Of a stretch of 64,000 nt of DNA, positions 26,037-35,478 are shown one piece after another. The stretch is from Sphingomonas sp. LY54. Lineage in GTDB: Bacteria > Pseudomonadota > Alphaproteobacteria > Sphingomonadales > Sphingomonadaceae. The stretch covers positions 434,001 to 498,000 of the forward strand of contig NZ_CP141588.1 in the NCBI RefSeq assembly GCF_035594035.1, read 5' to 3'. The notes beneath the pieces are model-generated. The model searched no databases and was not told the DNA's origin. It was given only the letters and a program-made list of their open reading frames with translations. A program made the position numbers and the translations under genes. Each line of letters starts with the position of its first letter. Within the stretch, counting starts at the first letter, position 1.

Positions 26037-26954
26037 ATGGCCGATCCCGCCTCCCCCTCTCCCCCGCAGCAAAACCGGCTCCTCGGCATCCTGCTGCGCC
26101 TCGGCGCGACGACCTGCTTCGGCTTCATGGCGGCGATGATCAAGCTCGGTTACGAACACGGCGTCAGCACGGTCGAACTGGTCTTCTACCGATTCGCGTT
26201 CGGCCTGCCGCCGCTGCTGCTGTGGATCGCCTGGACCCGCAACTTCACCGCATGGCGGACGCAGAGGCCGCTCGCCCATATCACCCGCACGGCGATCGGC
26301 CTCACGACGATGATGCTGGGTTTTTCGGCGCTCGCCTTCCTGCCGCTCGCGGAAGCGACCACGATCGGCTTCGTCGCGCCCTTGTTCGCGGTGCTGCTGT
26401 CGGCGCTGGTGCTGCGCGAGGAGGTCGGACGCCACCGCTGGAGTGCGGTCGCGGTCGGCTTCGGCGGCGTGCTGATCGTGATGCAGCCGCAGGGCACCGA
26501 TCTGCCCCTGGCCGGGCTCGCGCTCGCCTTGCTGTCCGCCTTCGGCGTCGCGGCCGTCACGATCACGATCCGCCAGATCGGCCGGACCGAGGGGACGCAG
26601 ACCACCGTGCTGTGGTTCACCGTCCTGTCGATGCTCGCGGTCGGGATGGCCATGCCCTTCTTCGCCGGTTTTCACGACAGCCGCACCTGGCTGATCCTGT
26701 TCGGGCTCGGCACGTTCGGCGGCGTCGCCCAATTGCTGATGACGGCGGCCCTGCGCTGCGCCCCCGTCTCGGTGGTGGCGCCGTTCGACTATGCGCAATT
26801 GCTCTGGGCGGTGCTGCTCGGCTGGCTGATCTGGAACACGCAGCCCGCCGCCTCGACCTGGCTGGGGGCCGCGGTGATCATCGCGAGCGGCCTGTATACG
26901 CTCTACCGCGAGCATCGCCTGGGCCGGGAAAAGCCACGTCCGGAGCCGCTTTGA
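26037..26954 (+). CDS. DMT superfamily (EamA) transporter
   Basis: This protein of about 305 residues has ten predicted membrane segments in two EamA halves: LRLGATTCFGFMAAMIKLGY starts the first, and LALLSAFGVAAVTITIRQIG the second. Such proteins export amino acids or metabolites; the substrate is not evident. The start is chosen as ATG 26037 (MADPASPSPP...). A TTG at 25998 would add 13 residues. The gene runs divergently from the ccm operon. Confidence 0.88.
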   Translation: MADPASPSPPQQNRLLGILLRLGATTCFGFMAAMIKLGYEHGVSTVELVFYRFAFGLPPLLLWIAWTRNFTAWRTQRPLAHITRTAIGLTTMMLGFSALAFLPLAEATTIGFVAPLFAVLLSALVLREEVGRHRWSAVAVGFGGVLIVMQPQGTDLPLAGLALALLSAFGVAAVTITIRQIGRTEGTQTTVLWFTVLSMLAVGMAMPFFAGFHDSRTWLILFGLGTFGGVAQLLMTAALRCAPVSVVAPFDYAQLLWAVLLGWLIWNTQPAASTWLGAAVIIASGLYTLYREHRLGREKPRPEPL

Positions 26955-26973
26955 GCCCGCCTGCCGCGCTCCA

Positions 26974-27001
26974 TTGATGCGTTGACGGCGGTCCCCATAT
27001 A
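26974..27001 (+). promoter_or_regulatory. RpoH (sigma32)-type heat-shock promoter of lon
   Basis: ttgatg (26974-26979), 13 bases, then ccccatata (26993-27001), 38 bases before the lon ATG. The -10 block matches the sigma32 consensus CCCCATnTA closely; the -35 is a partial match to CTTGAAA. Heat-shock control of lon is expected. A small hairpin, gggccgttcggccc, follows in the leader. Confidence 0.6.
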
Positions 27002-27038
27002 GATGTCAAAGGGCCGTTCGGCCCTGTGTGGAGTTACA

Positions 27039-29450
27039 ATGACCGAATCCTATCCCGTTCTCCCCCTGCGTGACATTGTCGTCTTCCCACAGATGATCGT
27101 TCCGCTGTTCGTGGGACGCGACAAATCCGTGGCGGCGCTCGAAAGCGCGATGGCGGCCGACAAGAGCATCTTCCTGGTCTCGCAGCTCGATCCGGCCGAG
27201 GACGACCCCGATCGCGACGCGCTCTACGACCTCGGCGTCGTCGCCACCGTGCTGCAGCTCCTGAAGCTTCCCGACGGCACGGTGCGCGTGCTCGTCGAAG
27301 GCCAGCGCCGTGCGACCCTGGCCGCGTTGCGCGACGAAGGCACGTTCCTCGCCGCCGAGATCGAGCCGATCGAGATCGACGACCCGGAAGGCGCCGACGT
27401 TTCGGCGCTGATGCGCTCGGTGGTCGACCAGTTCGAGAATTACGCCAAGCTCAACAAGAAGCTGCCGGCTGAAACCGCCGTCCAGCTCGGTCAGATCGAG
27501 GAGCCGTCGCGGCTCGCCGACGCGGTCGCGGCCAACATCACGATCAAGGTCTCGGACAAGCAGGCGCTGCTCGCCGAGCTGAACCCCATTCGCCGCCTCG
27601 AAATGACGTTCGCCTTCATGGAAGGCGAGCTTGGCGTGCTCCAGGTCGAGAAGAAGATCCGCTCGCGCGTGAAGCGCCAGATGGAGAAGACCCAGCGCGA
27701 ATATTACTTGAACGAGCAGTTGAAGGCGATCCAGCGCGAGCTCGGCAACGAGGGCGAGGAAGGCGAAGGCGACGAGCTTGCCGAACTCGGCCGCAAGATC
27801 GCCAAGCTCAAGCTCTCCAAGGAGGCGCGCGGCAAGGCGACGCAGGAGCTCAAGAAGCTCAAGGCGATGGCGCCGATGTCGGCCGAGGCGACCGTCAGCC
27901 GCAACTATCTCGACGTGCTGCTCGGCCTGCCCTGGGGCAAGAAGTCGAAGCTCAAGCACGACATCGCCGAGGCGCAGCGCATCCTCGACGAGGACCATTA
28001 TGGCCTCGAGAAGGTCAAGGACCGGATCGTCGAATATCTCGCCGTGCAGGCCCGCACCAACAAGCTGAAGGGGCCGATCCTGTGCCTCGTCGGCCCGCCG
28101 GGCGTCGGCAAGACCTCGCTCGGCCGCTCGATCGCCAAGGCGACCGGGCGCGAGTTCGTGCGCCAGTCCTTGGGCGGCGTGCGCGACGAGGCGGAGATTC
28201 GTGGCCACCGCCGCACCTATATCGGCAGCTTGCCGGGCAAGATCGTGTCGAACCTCAAGAAGGCCGGCACCTCGAACCCGCTGTTCCTGCTCGATGAGAT
28301 CGACAAGCTCGGCCAGGATTTCCGCGGCGACCCCGCCTCCGCCCTGCTCGAAGTGCTCGATCCGGAGCAGAATTCGAAGTTCCAGGACCATTATCTCGAG
28401 ATCGACTACGACCTCTCGGACATCATGTTCGTGACTACGGCGAACTCGCTGAACCTGCCGCAGCCCTTGCTCGACCGCATGGAGATCATCCGGCTCGAGG
28501 GCTACACCGAGGACGAGAAGGTCGAGATCGCGACCCGCCACCTCATCGAGAAGCAGATCGAATCACACGGCCTGAAAGAGGGCGAGTTGGTCTTCACCGA
28601 GCCCGGCCTCCGCGCGCTGATCCAGGGCTATACGCGCGAGGCCGGCGTGCGCACGCTCGAGCGCGAGATCGCCAAGGTCGCGCGCAAGGCGCTGCGCCAG
28701 ATCCTCGAGGGCAAGACCGACAAGGTCGAGCTCACGCCGGACAATGTCGCCGACTTTGCCGGCGTGCGGAAATTCCGCCACGGCATCGGCGAGGAGGAGG
28801 ACCAGATCGGCGCCGTCACCGGCCTCGCCTGGACCGAAGTCGGTGGCGAACTGCTGACGATCGAGGCGGTGACCGTGCCCGGCAAGGGCCAGATCAAGAC
28901 CACCGGCAAATTGGGCGACGTCATGCAGGAGTCGATCCAGGCGGCCTTCTCGTTCGTGAAGGCGCGCGCGCCGAGCTACGGCGTCCGCCCGAGCCTGTTC
29001 GGCCGCAAGGACATCCACGTCCACCTCCCCGAGGGTGCCGTGCCCAAGGACGGTCCATCGGCCGGCATCGGCATGGTCACCGCGATAATCTCGACGCTGA
29101 CGGGGATCCCGGTCCGTCGCGATATCGCCATGACCGGCGAAGTCACCCTGCGCGGCCGCGTGCTGCCGATCGGGGGCCTCAAGGAGAAATTGCTCGCGGC
29201 GCTGCGCGGCGGCATCGCCACCGTGCTGATCCCGGCCGAGAACGAAAAGGACCTCGCGGAAATCCCCGCCAACATCACGGCGGGCCTCGAGATCGTCCCG
29301 GTCAAGCATGTCGACGAGGTGCTCGCCCGCGCGCTCACCACCCCGGTGGTGCCGATCGAATGGACCGAGTCCGACGAGCTGGCGGCGGTAGCGCCGAGCG
29401 AGCTCGCGGTAACGGCCGACGAGGGCGCCGGAGCGACCAGCCGCCACTGA
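27039..29450 (+). CDS. lon: ATP-dependent protease La (Lon)
   Basis: This 803-residue protein has the complete Lon layout: N-terminal substrate domain ([20 protein letters not shown]), coiled coil (~190-290), AAA+ module with Walker [14 protein letters not shown] (~355) and Walker [13 protein letters not shown] (~418), and a Ser-Lys protease domain with [12 protein letters not shown] (catalytic Ser ~679) and [10 protein letters not shown] (Lys ~722). It degrades misfolded and regulatory proteins in the cytoplasm. The start is ATG 27039, preceded by GGAG. A strong terminator follows and HU comes next. Confidence 0.98.
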   Translation: MTESYPVLPLRDIVVFPQMIVPLFVGRDKSVAALESAMAADKSIFLVSQLDPAEDDPDRDALYDLGVVATVLQLLKLPDGTVRVLVEGQRRATLAALRDEGTFLAAEIEPIEIDDPEGADVSALMRSVVDQFENYAKLNKKLPAETAVQLGQIEEPSRLADAVAANITIKVSDKQALLAELNPIRRLEMTFAFMEGELGVLQVEKKIRSRVKRQMEKTQREYYLNEQLKAIQRELGNEGEEGEGDELAELGRKIAKLKLSKEARGKATQELKKLKAMAPMSAEATVSRNYLDVLLGLPWGKKSKLKHDIAEAQRILDEDHYGLEKVKDRIVEYLAVQARTNKLKGPILCLVGPPGVGKTSLGRSIAKATGREFVRQSLGGVRDEAEIRGHRRTYIGSLPGKIVSNLKKAGTSNPLFLLDEIDKLGQDFRGDPASALLEVLDPEQNSKFQDHYLEIDYDLSDIMFVTTANSLNLPQPLLDRMEIIRLEGYTEDEKVEIATRHLIEKQIESHGLKEGELVFTEPGLRALIQGYTREAGVRTLEREIAKVARKALRQILEGKTDKVELTPDNVADFAGVRKFRHGIGEEEDQIGAVTGLAWTEVGGELLTIEAVTVPGKGQIKTTGKLGDVMQESIQAAFSFVKARAPSYGVRPSLFGRKDIHVHLPEGAVPKDGPSAGIGMVTAIISTLTGIPVRRDIAMTGEVTLRGRVLPIGGLKEKLLAALRGGIATVLIPAENEKDLAEIPANITAGLEIVPVKHVDEVLARALTTPVVPIEWTESDELAAVAPSELAVTADEGAGATSRH

Positions 29451-29485
29451 CGTCCCGGTCTGGAACCGCTATATCCAATATGGAG

Positions 29486-29520
29486 GCGCGATTTTCCCCG
29501 GAAAATCGCGCTTTCCTTTT
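29486..29520 (+). terminator. Rho-independent terminator of lon
   Basis: A perfect 12-bp stem (GCGCGATTTTCC / GGAAAATCGCGC, 2-nt loop) is followed by the T-rich tail tttcctttt, 35 bp after the lon stop. Confidence 0.88.
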
Positions 29521-29595
29521 GACTCGTGTCCCTAACCTGTTTGAAGATGCCCGACGGCATTTGCCGCGATTCATAGTAACAGGGGTTCAGAGAGG

Positions 29596-29871
29596 ATGAA
29601 CAAACAGGAGCTTATCGGCGCAGTCGCCGAGACGACCGGTCTGAACCGGGGGGATGCGACCAAAGCGGTCGAGGGTGTGTTCGAAGTGATCGGCAACGCC
29701 CTCAAGAAGGGCGACGAAGTCCGGCTCGTGGGCTTCGGCACCTTCTCCTGCTCGAAGCGCAAGGCATCCACCGGCCGCAACCCGCGCACCGGCGAACCGA
29801 TGCAGATCAAGGAATCCACCCAGCCCAAGTTCAAGGCGGGCAAGGGCCTCAAGGATTCTGTGAACGCCTGA
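29596..29871 (+). CDS. hupB: HU family DNA-binding protein
   Basis: The 91 residues are full family length. MNKQELIGAVAETTGLNRGD is the N-terminal helical pair, GDEVRLVGFGTFSCSKRKA the core, and GRNPRTGEPMQI the DNA-intercalating arm with its conserved Pro. The protein is a nucleoid-associated dimer. Location immediately after lon is the classical lon-hup order. Its own terminator follows. Confidence 0.96.
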   Translation: MNKQELIGAVAETTGLNRGDATKAVEGVFEVIGNALKKGDEVRLVGFGTFSCSKRKASTGRNPRTGEPMQIKESTQPKFKAGKGLKDSVNA

Positions 29872-29881
29872 TTCGAAGGGG

Positions 29882-29916
29882 GGCCGGATGCGCGGGGGCG
29901 CTCCGGTCCTTTTTTC
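29882..29916 (+). terminator. Rho-independent terminator of the HU gene
   Basis: A GC-rich hairpin (ggccggatgcgc, gggg loop, gcgctccggtcc, two single-base bulges) is followed by six T residues, directly after the HU stop. Confidence 0.82.
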
Positions 29917-30025
29917 ATCCGGCATATGCTGGACAGCCAGCGGGCACCCCATTATGGGGACGCCCGGAAGGCGGCATCGCCGCCTCTTTCCCGACCGACC
30001 GGCCCTTTCAGCCCGGTGGAAGCGT

Positions 30026-30100
30026 GGGCGCGTAGCTCAGTGGTAGAGCACACCCTTCACACGGGTGGGGTCGCAGGTTCAATCCCTGCCGCGCCCACCA
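30026..30100 (+). tRNA. tRNA-Val(CAC)
   Basis: The 75-nt cloverleaf includes an encoded CCA. The acceptor is GGGCGCG with CGCGCCC, the anticodon arm is CACCC-TTCACAC-GGGTG with anticodon CAC, and the T-arm is GCAGGTTCAATCCCTGC. Stems are fully paired. No clear promoter is visible directly upstream. Confidence 0.93.
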
Positions 30101-30122
30101 CGCTTCTCCCGTCGGTGCGCCC

Positions 30123-30443
30123 TTGAGCGGCATTCCCTTTGCGATCGAAGATGGCGGCGTGCGCCTCGCCGTGCGGCTGACCCCGCGCGCCCGGCGCGAT
30201 GCGATCGGCGGTGTGGGCGAAGACGGCGAAGGGCGTCCGGTCCTCGCCCTCCGTCTCGCCGCTCCTCCGGTCGACGGCGCCGCCAACAAGGCGCTAATCG
30301 CCTTCCTGGCCAAGGCGCTGGCCATTCCGAAATCGTCCATCACCATCCGGTCGGGCGAGACCGCGCGGCAGAAGATGCTGTTCCTGGTCGGCGACGGCGA
30401 GGCGATCGCGCGGAAGCTGGCCGCACTCGTAACGGCTGGCTGA
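30123..30443 (+). CDS. DUF167 (YggU) family protein
   Basis: This 106-residue protein shows the DUF167 pattern RLTPRARRDAIGGV, then LALRLAAPPVDGAANKALIA and FLAKALAIPKSSITIRSGET. Its function is unknown; the small fold is conserved from bacteria to eukaryotes. The start is probably TTG 30123 (MSGIPFAIEDGG), since no ATG fits. It begins 22 nt after tRNA-Val, so it may be expressed from read-through of the tRNA transcript. Confidence 0.85.
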   Translation: MSGIPFAIEDGGVRLAVRLTPRARRDAIGGVGEDGEGRPVLALRLAAPPVDGAANKALIAFLAKALAIPKSSITIRSGETARQKMLFLVGDGEAIARKLAALVTAG

Positions 30444-30452
30444 CCCAGCCAC

Positions 30453-30533
30453 CGTCATTGCGAGCCAAGCGAAGCAATCCAGCGACGCGGGCAGGGCGGT
30501 GACTGCTTCGTCGCTGCGCTCCTCGCAATGACG
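30453..30533. repeat. Palindromic dispersed repeat, family 1, copy 2
   Basis: The outer arms cgtcattgcgag and ctcgcaatgacg match the copy at 21078-21155, with a similar 'gaagcaatccagcgacgcg' interior. It lies between the convergent DUF167 and LLM genes, the same context as copy 1 (between two stop codons). Confidence 0.8.
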
Positions 30534-30540
30534 AGGTGCG

Positions 30541-31563
30541 TCAGCCGGCAGCAGCTTCGAGCGGGGCCGGCGCCGCCGCGCGGCCGAAAAGCTCGGCAAC
30601 GATCTCGTAGGAGCGCAGCCGCGCCTTGTGGTCGTAGATTTGCGAAGTGATCATCACCTCGTCGGCGCCGGTGCGCTCGACGAACGCCTCGATCGCCGCC
30701 TTCACGCTGGGTGGCGAACCGATCGCCGAGACCGACAATGTCTGTTCCAGCATTGCCCGGGCGGCATGCGGCAACGAGTCGACATAGCCTTCCATGGGGG
30801 GCTTCAATTGGGTCGGCGCGCCGGTGCGGAGCTGGACGAAGGCCTGCTGCATCGAACTGGCCAGATATTCGCCCTCCTCGTCGGTCTCGGCCGCGAAGGC
30901 GTTGAAGCCGAGCATCACATAAGGCTTGTCGAGATATTCGGACGGCGTGAAACGCTCGCGATAGACCTGGATCGCCTCCATCATCATCTGCGGCGCGAAA
31001 TGCGAGGCGAACGAATAAGGCAGGCCGAGCATCGCCGCGAGCTGCGCGCCGAACAGGCTCGAGCCAAGGATCCAGACCGGGATGTTGCTGCCCTCGCCCG
31101 GGATGGCGCGGACCTTCTGCCCCGGTGCGGGCGCGCCGAGATAATGGAGGAGTTCGACGACGTCGCGCGGGAACTGGTTGGGATCGGTGTCGAGGTTGCG
31201 GCGCAGCGCCTGGGCGGCGGCCATGTCGGTGCCGGGCGCCCTGCCGAGGCCGAGATCGATGCGGCCGGGATAAAGCGATTCCAGCGTGCCGAACTGCTCG
31301 GCGACCTGCAGCGGCGAATGGTTGGGCAGCATGATCCCGCCGGCGCCGACGCGGATCGTCGTCGTGCCTTCGGCGACATAGCCGAGCGCGACAGCGGTCG
31401 CGGCGCTGGCGATGCCCGGCATCGAATGGTGCTCGGCCATCCAGAAGCGGTTGTAGCCCCAGCGCTCGGTATGTTGGGCGAGGTCGCGGGCGTTGCGGAA
31501 AGCGAGGGCGGCGTCGCCCCCTTCGATGATCGGCGCAAGGTCGAGGACGGAGAAAGGTACCAT
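30541..31563 (-). CDS. LLM class flavin-dependent oxidoreductase
   Basis: This 340-residue protein has a luciferase-like TIM barrel: [40 protein letters not shown] (a typical LLM strand), and [20 protein letters not shown] with [14 protein letters not shown]. These are hallmarks of the MsnO8/YhbW-like subgroup, which uses reduced FMN on an unknown substrate. The start ATG 31563 is chosen because homology begins there; an upstream in-frame start at 31692 would add unrelated residues. Confidence 0.88.
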   Translation of the reverse strand: MVPFSVLDLAPIIEGGDAALAFRNARDLAQHTERWGYNRFWMAEHHSMPGIASAATAVALGYVAEGTTTIRVGAGGIMLPNHSPLQVAEQFGTLESLYPGRIDLGLGRAPGTDMAAAQALRRNLDTDPNQFPRDVVELLHYLGAPAPGQKVRAIPGEGSNIPVWILGSSLFGAQLAAMLGLPYSFASHFAPQMMMEAIQVYRERFTPSEYLDKPYVMLGFNAFAAETDEEGEYLASSMQQAFVQLRTGAPTQLKPPMEGYVDSLPHAARAMLEQTLSVSAIGSPPSVKAAIEAFVERTGADEVMITSQIYDHKARLRSYEIVAELFGRAAAPAPLEAAAG

Positions 31564-31647
31564 GTGCCCGATATGGGGAACGGATCGCGCGAAGCTAGGC
31601 GTGGAGCCTTTTGTGCCGAAGGGAGTGGCCGGCACGCGTAACTGTCC

Positions 31648-31676
31648 TTGACGCTGGCCACGGCGCGCCCTTATGA
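31648..31676 (+). promoter_or_regulatory. Sigma70-type promoter of tRNA-His
   Basis: TTGACG (31648-31653), 17 bases, TTATGA (31671-31676), with the tRNA 5' end 27 bases downstream. Spacing is ideal and the distance fits. Confidence 0.65.
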
Positions 31677-31702
31677 GCGCCCCCGCAGACATTGCACCAT
31701 GT

Positions 31703-31780
31703 GGCGATCGTAGCTCAGCTGGTTAGAGCGCTGGTTTGTGGTACCAGAGGTCGCGGGTTCAAACCCCGTCGATCGCCCCA
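31703..31780 (+). tRNA. tRNA-His(GTG)
   Basis: 78 nt including the family-specific extra 5' G (G-1) opposite the discriminator C, and an encoded CCA. The acceptor is GCGATCG with CGATCGC, the anticodon arm is CTGGT-TTGTGGT-ACCAG with anticodon GTG, and the T-arm is GCGGGTTCAAACCCCGT. Confidence 0.93.
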
Positions 31781-31810
31781 CTTGTTTGAAATTTCTCAGG
31801 AAAACCAGCC

Positions 31811-32860
<1,050 letters not shown>

Positions 32861-32881
32861 TCTACCACTGAAATCAAAAGA

Positions 32882-32917
32882 GGCTCGCCGGACTCACAGC
32901 CGGCGGGCCTTTTTTTT
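32882..32917 (+). terminator. Rho-independent terminator of the amino acid dehydrogenase
   Basis: The stem ggctcgccgg / ccggcgggcc around an 8-base loop is followed by eight T residues, 21 bp after the stop codon. Confidence 0.9.
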
Positions 32918-32931
32918 GTGTCGGCGACATG

Positions 32932-32953
32932 TTACTGACTGAACGGTCATTAA
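32932..32953. promoter_or_regulatory. Palindromic operator for the TetR-family regulator
   Basis: ttactgactgaacggtcatt contains the inverted half sites TGAC(T) and (C)GGTCA around a short centre, 14-35 bases upstream of the TetR start. This is typical of TetR/AcrR autoregulatory operators and would control the whole efflux operon. Confidence 0.6.
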
Positions 32954-32966
32954 GTGAGTCGCCTCG

Positions 32967-33596
32967 ATGGGCTCTCCGCCGAAACGCCGCCGACTGAAGG
33001 AACAGCGCCCCGCCGATATCATCGCGGCCGCGCTGGAGGTCTTTGCCGCGAAAGGCTTCGCCGGCGCGCGGATGGAGGAGATTGCGGCGCGGGCCGGGCT
33101 GTCGAAGGGCACCATCTACCTCTATTTTTCCACCAAGGAGGACCTGTTCCGCGCGGTCGTCCAGGCGGCCGTCGTCCCCAATATCGAGGCGATCCAGGCG
33201 ACGGCGCTCGCCAGCGACCGGACGTTCGCGGAGCTGGTCCGCACCCTCCTCCCCCGCTTCGCCGAACTGATCACCGCGATCCCGCTCGGCGCCGTGCTCA
33301 AGATGGTGATCGGGGAATCGCGCAACTTCCCCGAACTCGCCCGGGTCTGGCATGACGACGTCGTCCAGCGCGGAGTCGGCCTGCTCAGCGCGATCATCGC
33401 GCAGGCGCAGGCGCGCGGCGAGGTGCGGCCGGGCGATCCGCGCATCCACGCTTTCTCGTTGATCGGGCCGATGCTGCTCGGCGTGATCTGGCGCGAAACC
33501 TTCACGCCGGTCGGCGCCGCCGAGGTCGACCTGCCGGCGGTCGCGCGCCAGCATGCCGAAACCGTGCTCGAAGGACTGATGGAGAAAGCGCCGTGA
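32967..33596 (+). CDS. TetR/AcrR family transcriptional regulator
   Basis: This 209-residue protein has an N-terminal helix-turn-helix: ADIIAAALEVFAAKGFAGAR, then MEEIAARAGLSKGTIYLYFS, TKEDLFRAVV. The remaining ~140 residues form the ligand-sensing domain with a dimer interface. It heads an operon with HlyD, ATPase and permease genes (GTGA overlap to HlyD), so it is most likely the repressor of that exporter, acting at the palindrome just upstream. The inducer is unknown. Confidence 0.92.
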   Translation: MGSPPKRRRLKEQRPADIIAAALEVFAAKGFAGARMEEIAARAGLSKGTIYLYFSTKEDLFRAVVQAAVVPNIEAIQATALASDRTFAELVRTLLPRFAELITAIPLGAVLKMVIGESRNFPELARVWHDDVVQRGVGLLSAIIAQAQARGEVRPGDPRIHAFSLIGPMLLGVIWRETFTPVGAAEVDLPAVARQHAETVLEGLMEKAP

Positions 33597-34561
33597 AGCC
33601 GCAGCGCGTCGTCATCCTGGTCCTCGCCATCCTGGCCGTGATCCTGCTCGGCTGGCGCCTGACGGCGGCGCGCTTCCAGCCCGCTCCCACCTTGTCGGGC
33701 TATATCGAGGGCGAGACGCTGTATCTCGCCGCGCCGGTCGCCGGCACGGTCGCCGAGCTCGACGTGCGTCGCGGCCAGCGCGTCGCTGCCGGCACGCGCC
33801 TGTTCGTGATCGAGCCCGACCAGCGCGCCGCCCAGACCGGCCGCGCCGAAGCCGAGCTCGCCGCCGCAGAGGCCCAGGCCGAGGACGCGCGCAAAGGCCA
33901 GCGTCCGGTCGAGCTCGCCATCCTCGAGGCCGACCAGGCCGCAGCCGAAGCGCAGGCGCGCGAGGCCCGTGCGGTCCTGAACCGCACCGCGCCGCTGGTC
34001 GCGAAAGGCATTTACGCCAAAGCCCGGCTCGACGACGCCCGCAGCGCCTATGAGAGCGCGGCGGCCCGGGTGGCGGCGGCGCAACGCCGCGTCGAAGCAG
34101 CGACGCTCGGCGCGCGCAGCGACCAGATCCGCGCCGCCGAGGCACGGGTTTCTCAGGCGCGGGCATCGGCCGCGGAGACCGGCGCGCGCGTCGCCGACAT
34201 GGCGCCGTCGGCGCCGGCTGCGGGCCGGATCGAGGATACATTCTTCCAGCGCGGCGAATGGGCCGCCGCCAACAAGCCGGTCGTGGCCTTGATCCCCGAC
34301 GATCACGTCTTCGTCCGCTTCTTCGTGCCCGAGCGGGACGTCTCCGCCTACCGGATCGGCCGCACGATCCGCTTCGGTTGCGACGGCTGCCCCGAGCGGA
34401 GCGCGACCATCTCCTATGTCAGCCCGCGGCCCGAATTCACGCCGCCGGTCATCTACAGCCGCGATTCGCGCGATCGCCTCGTCTTCCTGGTGGAAGCGCG
34501 CCCGGCGGACGGCGCATCGCTCGTTCCCGGTCTGCCGGTCGACGTGACGCCCTTGCCATGA
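33593..34561 (+). CDS. HlyD/YbhG-type membrane fusion protein
   Basis: This 322-residue protein has one N-terminal membrane helix (VVILVLAILAVILLGW). The biotinyl-lipoyl-like strand pair is IEGETLYLAAPVAGTVAELD with VRRGQRVAAGTRLFVIEPDQ. A long Ala/Glu/Arg-rich coiled coil (~85-200) and a barrel-like C-terminal region follow. It links the inner-membrane ABC exporter to the periplasm. The GTG start overlaps the TetR stop, and the stop overlaps the ATPase start (ATGA). Confidence 0.9.
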   Translation: MKPQRVVILVLAILAVILLGWRLTAARFQPAPTLSGYIEGETLYLAAPVAGTVAELDVRRGQRVAAGTRLFVIEPDQRAAQTGRAEAELAAAEAQAEDARKGQRPVELAILEADQAAAEAQAREARAVLNRTAPLVAKGIYAKARLDDARSAYESAAARVAAAQRRVEAATLGARSDQIRAAEARVSQARASAAETGARVADMAPSAPAAGRIEDTFFQRGEWAAANKPVVALIPDDHVFVRFFVPERDVSAYRIGRTIRFGCDGCPERSATISYVSPRPEFTPPVIYSRDSRDRLVFLVEARPADGASLVPGLPVDVTPLP

Positions 34562-35478
34562 GCGCGGTCGCCATCGACGTCGAAGGGCTCAGCAAGTCGT
34601 TCGGCGGCCGGCGCGTCGTCAAGGACCTGTCGATCGAGGTTCAAGAGGGGCGGATCACCGGCTTCCTCGGCCCCAACGGCTCGGGCAAGACCACCACCCT
34701 GCGCATGCTCTGCGGTCTGCTCACTCCCGACAGCGGCCGCGGCACCGCTTTGGGCCTCGACATCGTCGCCGACGCCGCCGAGGTGAAGCGCCAGACTGGC
34801 TACATGACGCAGCGTTTCTCGCTCTACGAGGATCTGACGGTCGAGGAGAATCTCCAGTTCGCCGCGCGCATCCACAGCCTCGACCGCCGTAGGGAGCGGG
34901 TCGCCGCCGCGCTCGACGATCTCGGCCTCGCCGAACGCCGCCGCCAGCTCGCCGGCACGCTCTCGGGCGGCTGGAAGCAGCGCCTCGCGCTGGCCGCGGC
35001 GACGCTGCACGAACCGCGCCTGCTGCTGCTCGACGAGCCCACGGCCGGCGTCGACCCGCAGGCGCGCCGCCATTTCTGGGACGAGATCCACGCCCTCGCC
35101 GCGCGCGGCCTTACCGTGATGGTCTCGACCCATTATATGGACGAGGCCGAGCGCTGCCACGACATCGCCTATATCGCCTACGGCACTTTGATGGCGCGCG
35201 GCACTGCAGACGAGGTGATCGCCGATGCCGGCCTGGTCACCTGGCGCGGCGAAGGGCCCGGCGTCGACCGTCTCTCGGCCGAGTTGCTGCAGCGCCCCGG
35301 CGTCGAAATGGCGGCGCCGTTCGGTCTCGCTTTGCACGTCAGCGGCACCGACGGAGCGGCGCTCGAAGCCGCCCTCGCCCCCTATCGCCGCCCACCCCTC
35401 CGCTGGGAGCGGGTCGAGCCGACGCTGGAGGACGTGTTCATCCACCTGATGGGCCGCGCCGAGGACAATTTCCAATGA
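34558..35478 (+). CDS. ABC transporter ATP-binding protein (YbhF-like)
   Basis: This 306-residue protein has a single nucleotide-binding domain: Walker A GPNGSGKTTT (~38), Q-loop TGYMTQRFSLYEDLT, signature LSGGWKQRLALA (signature W instead of the usual Q at the fourth place) and Walker B LLLLDEPTAGVD. The C-terminal extension (~230-306) is typical of DrrA/YbhF-type ATPases. It energises the ABC-2 permease encoded next. ATG 34558 is set by overlap with the HlyD stop. Confidence 0.93.
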   Translation: MSAVAIDVEGLSKSFGGRRVVKDLSIEVQEGRITGFLGPNGSGKTTTLRMLCGLLTPDSGRGTALGLDIVADAAEVKRQTGYMTQRFSLYEDLTVEENLQFAARIHSLDRRRERVAAALDDLGLAERRRQLAGTLSGGWKQRLALAAATLHEPRLLLLDEPTAGVDPQARRHFWDEIHALAARGLTVMVSTHYMDEAERCHDIAYIAYGTLMARGTADEVIADAGLVTWRGEGPGVDRLSAELLQRPGVEMAAPFGLALHVSGTDGAALEAALAPYRRPPLRWERVEPTLEDVFIHLMGRAEDNFQ

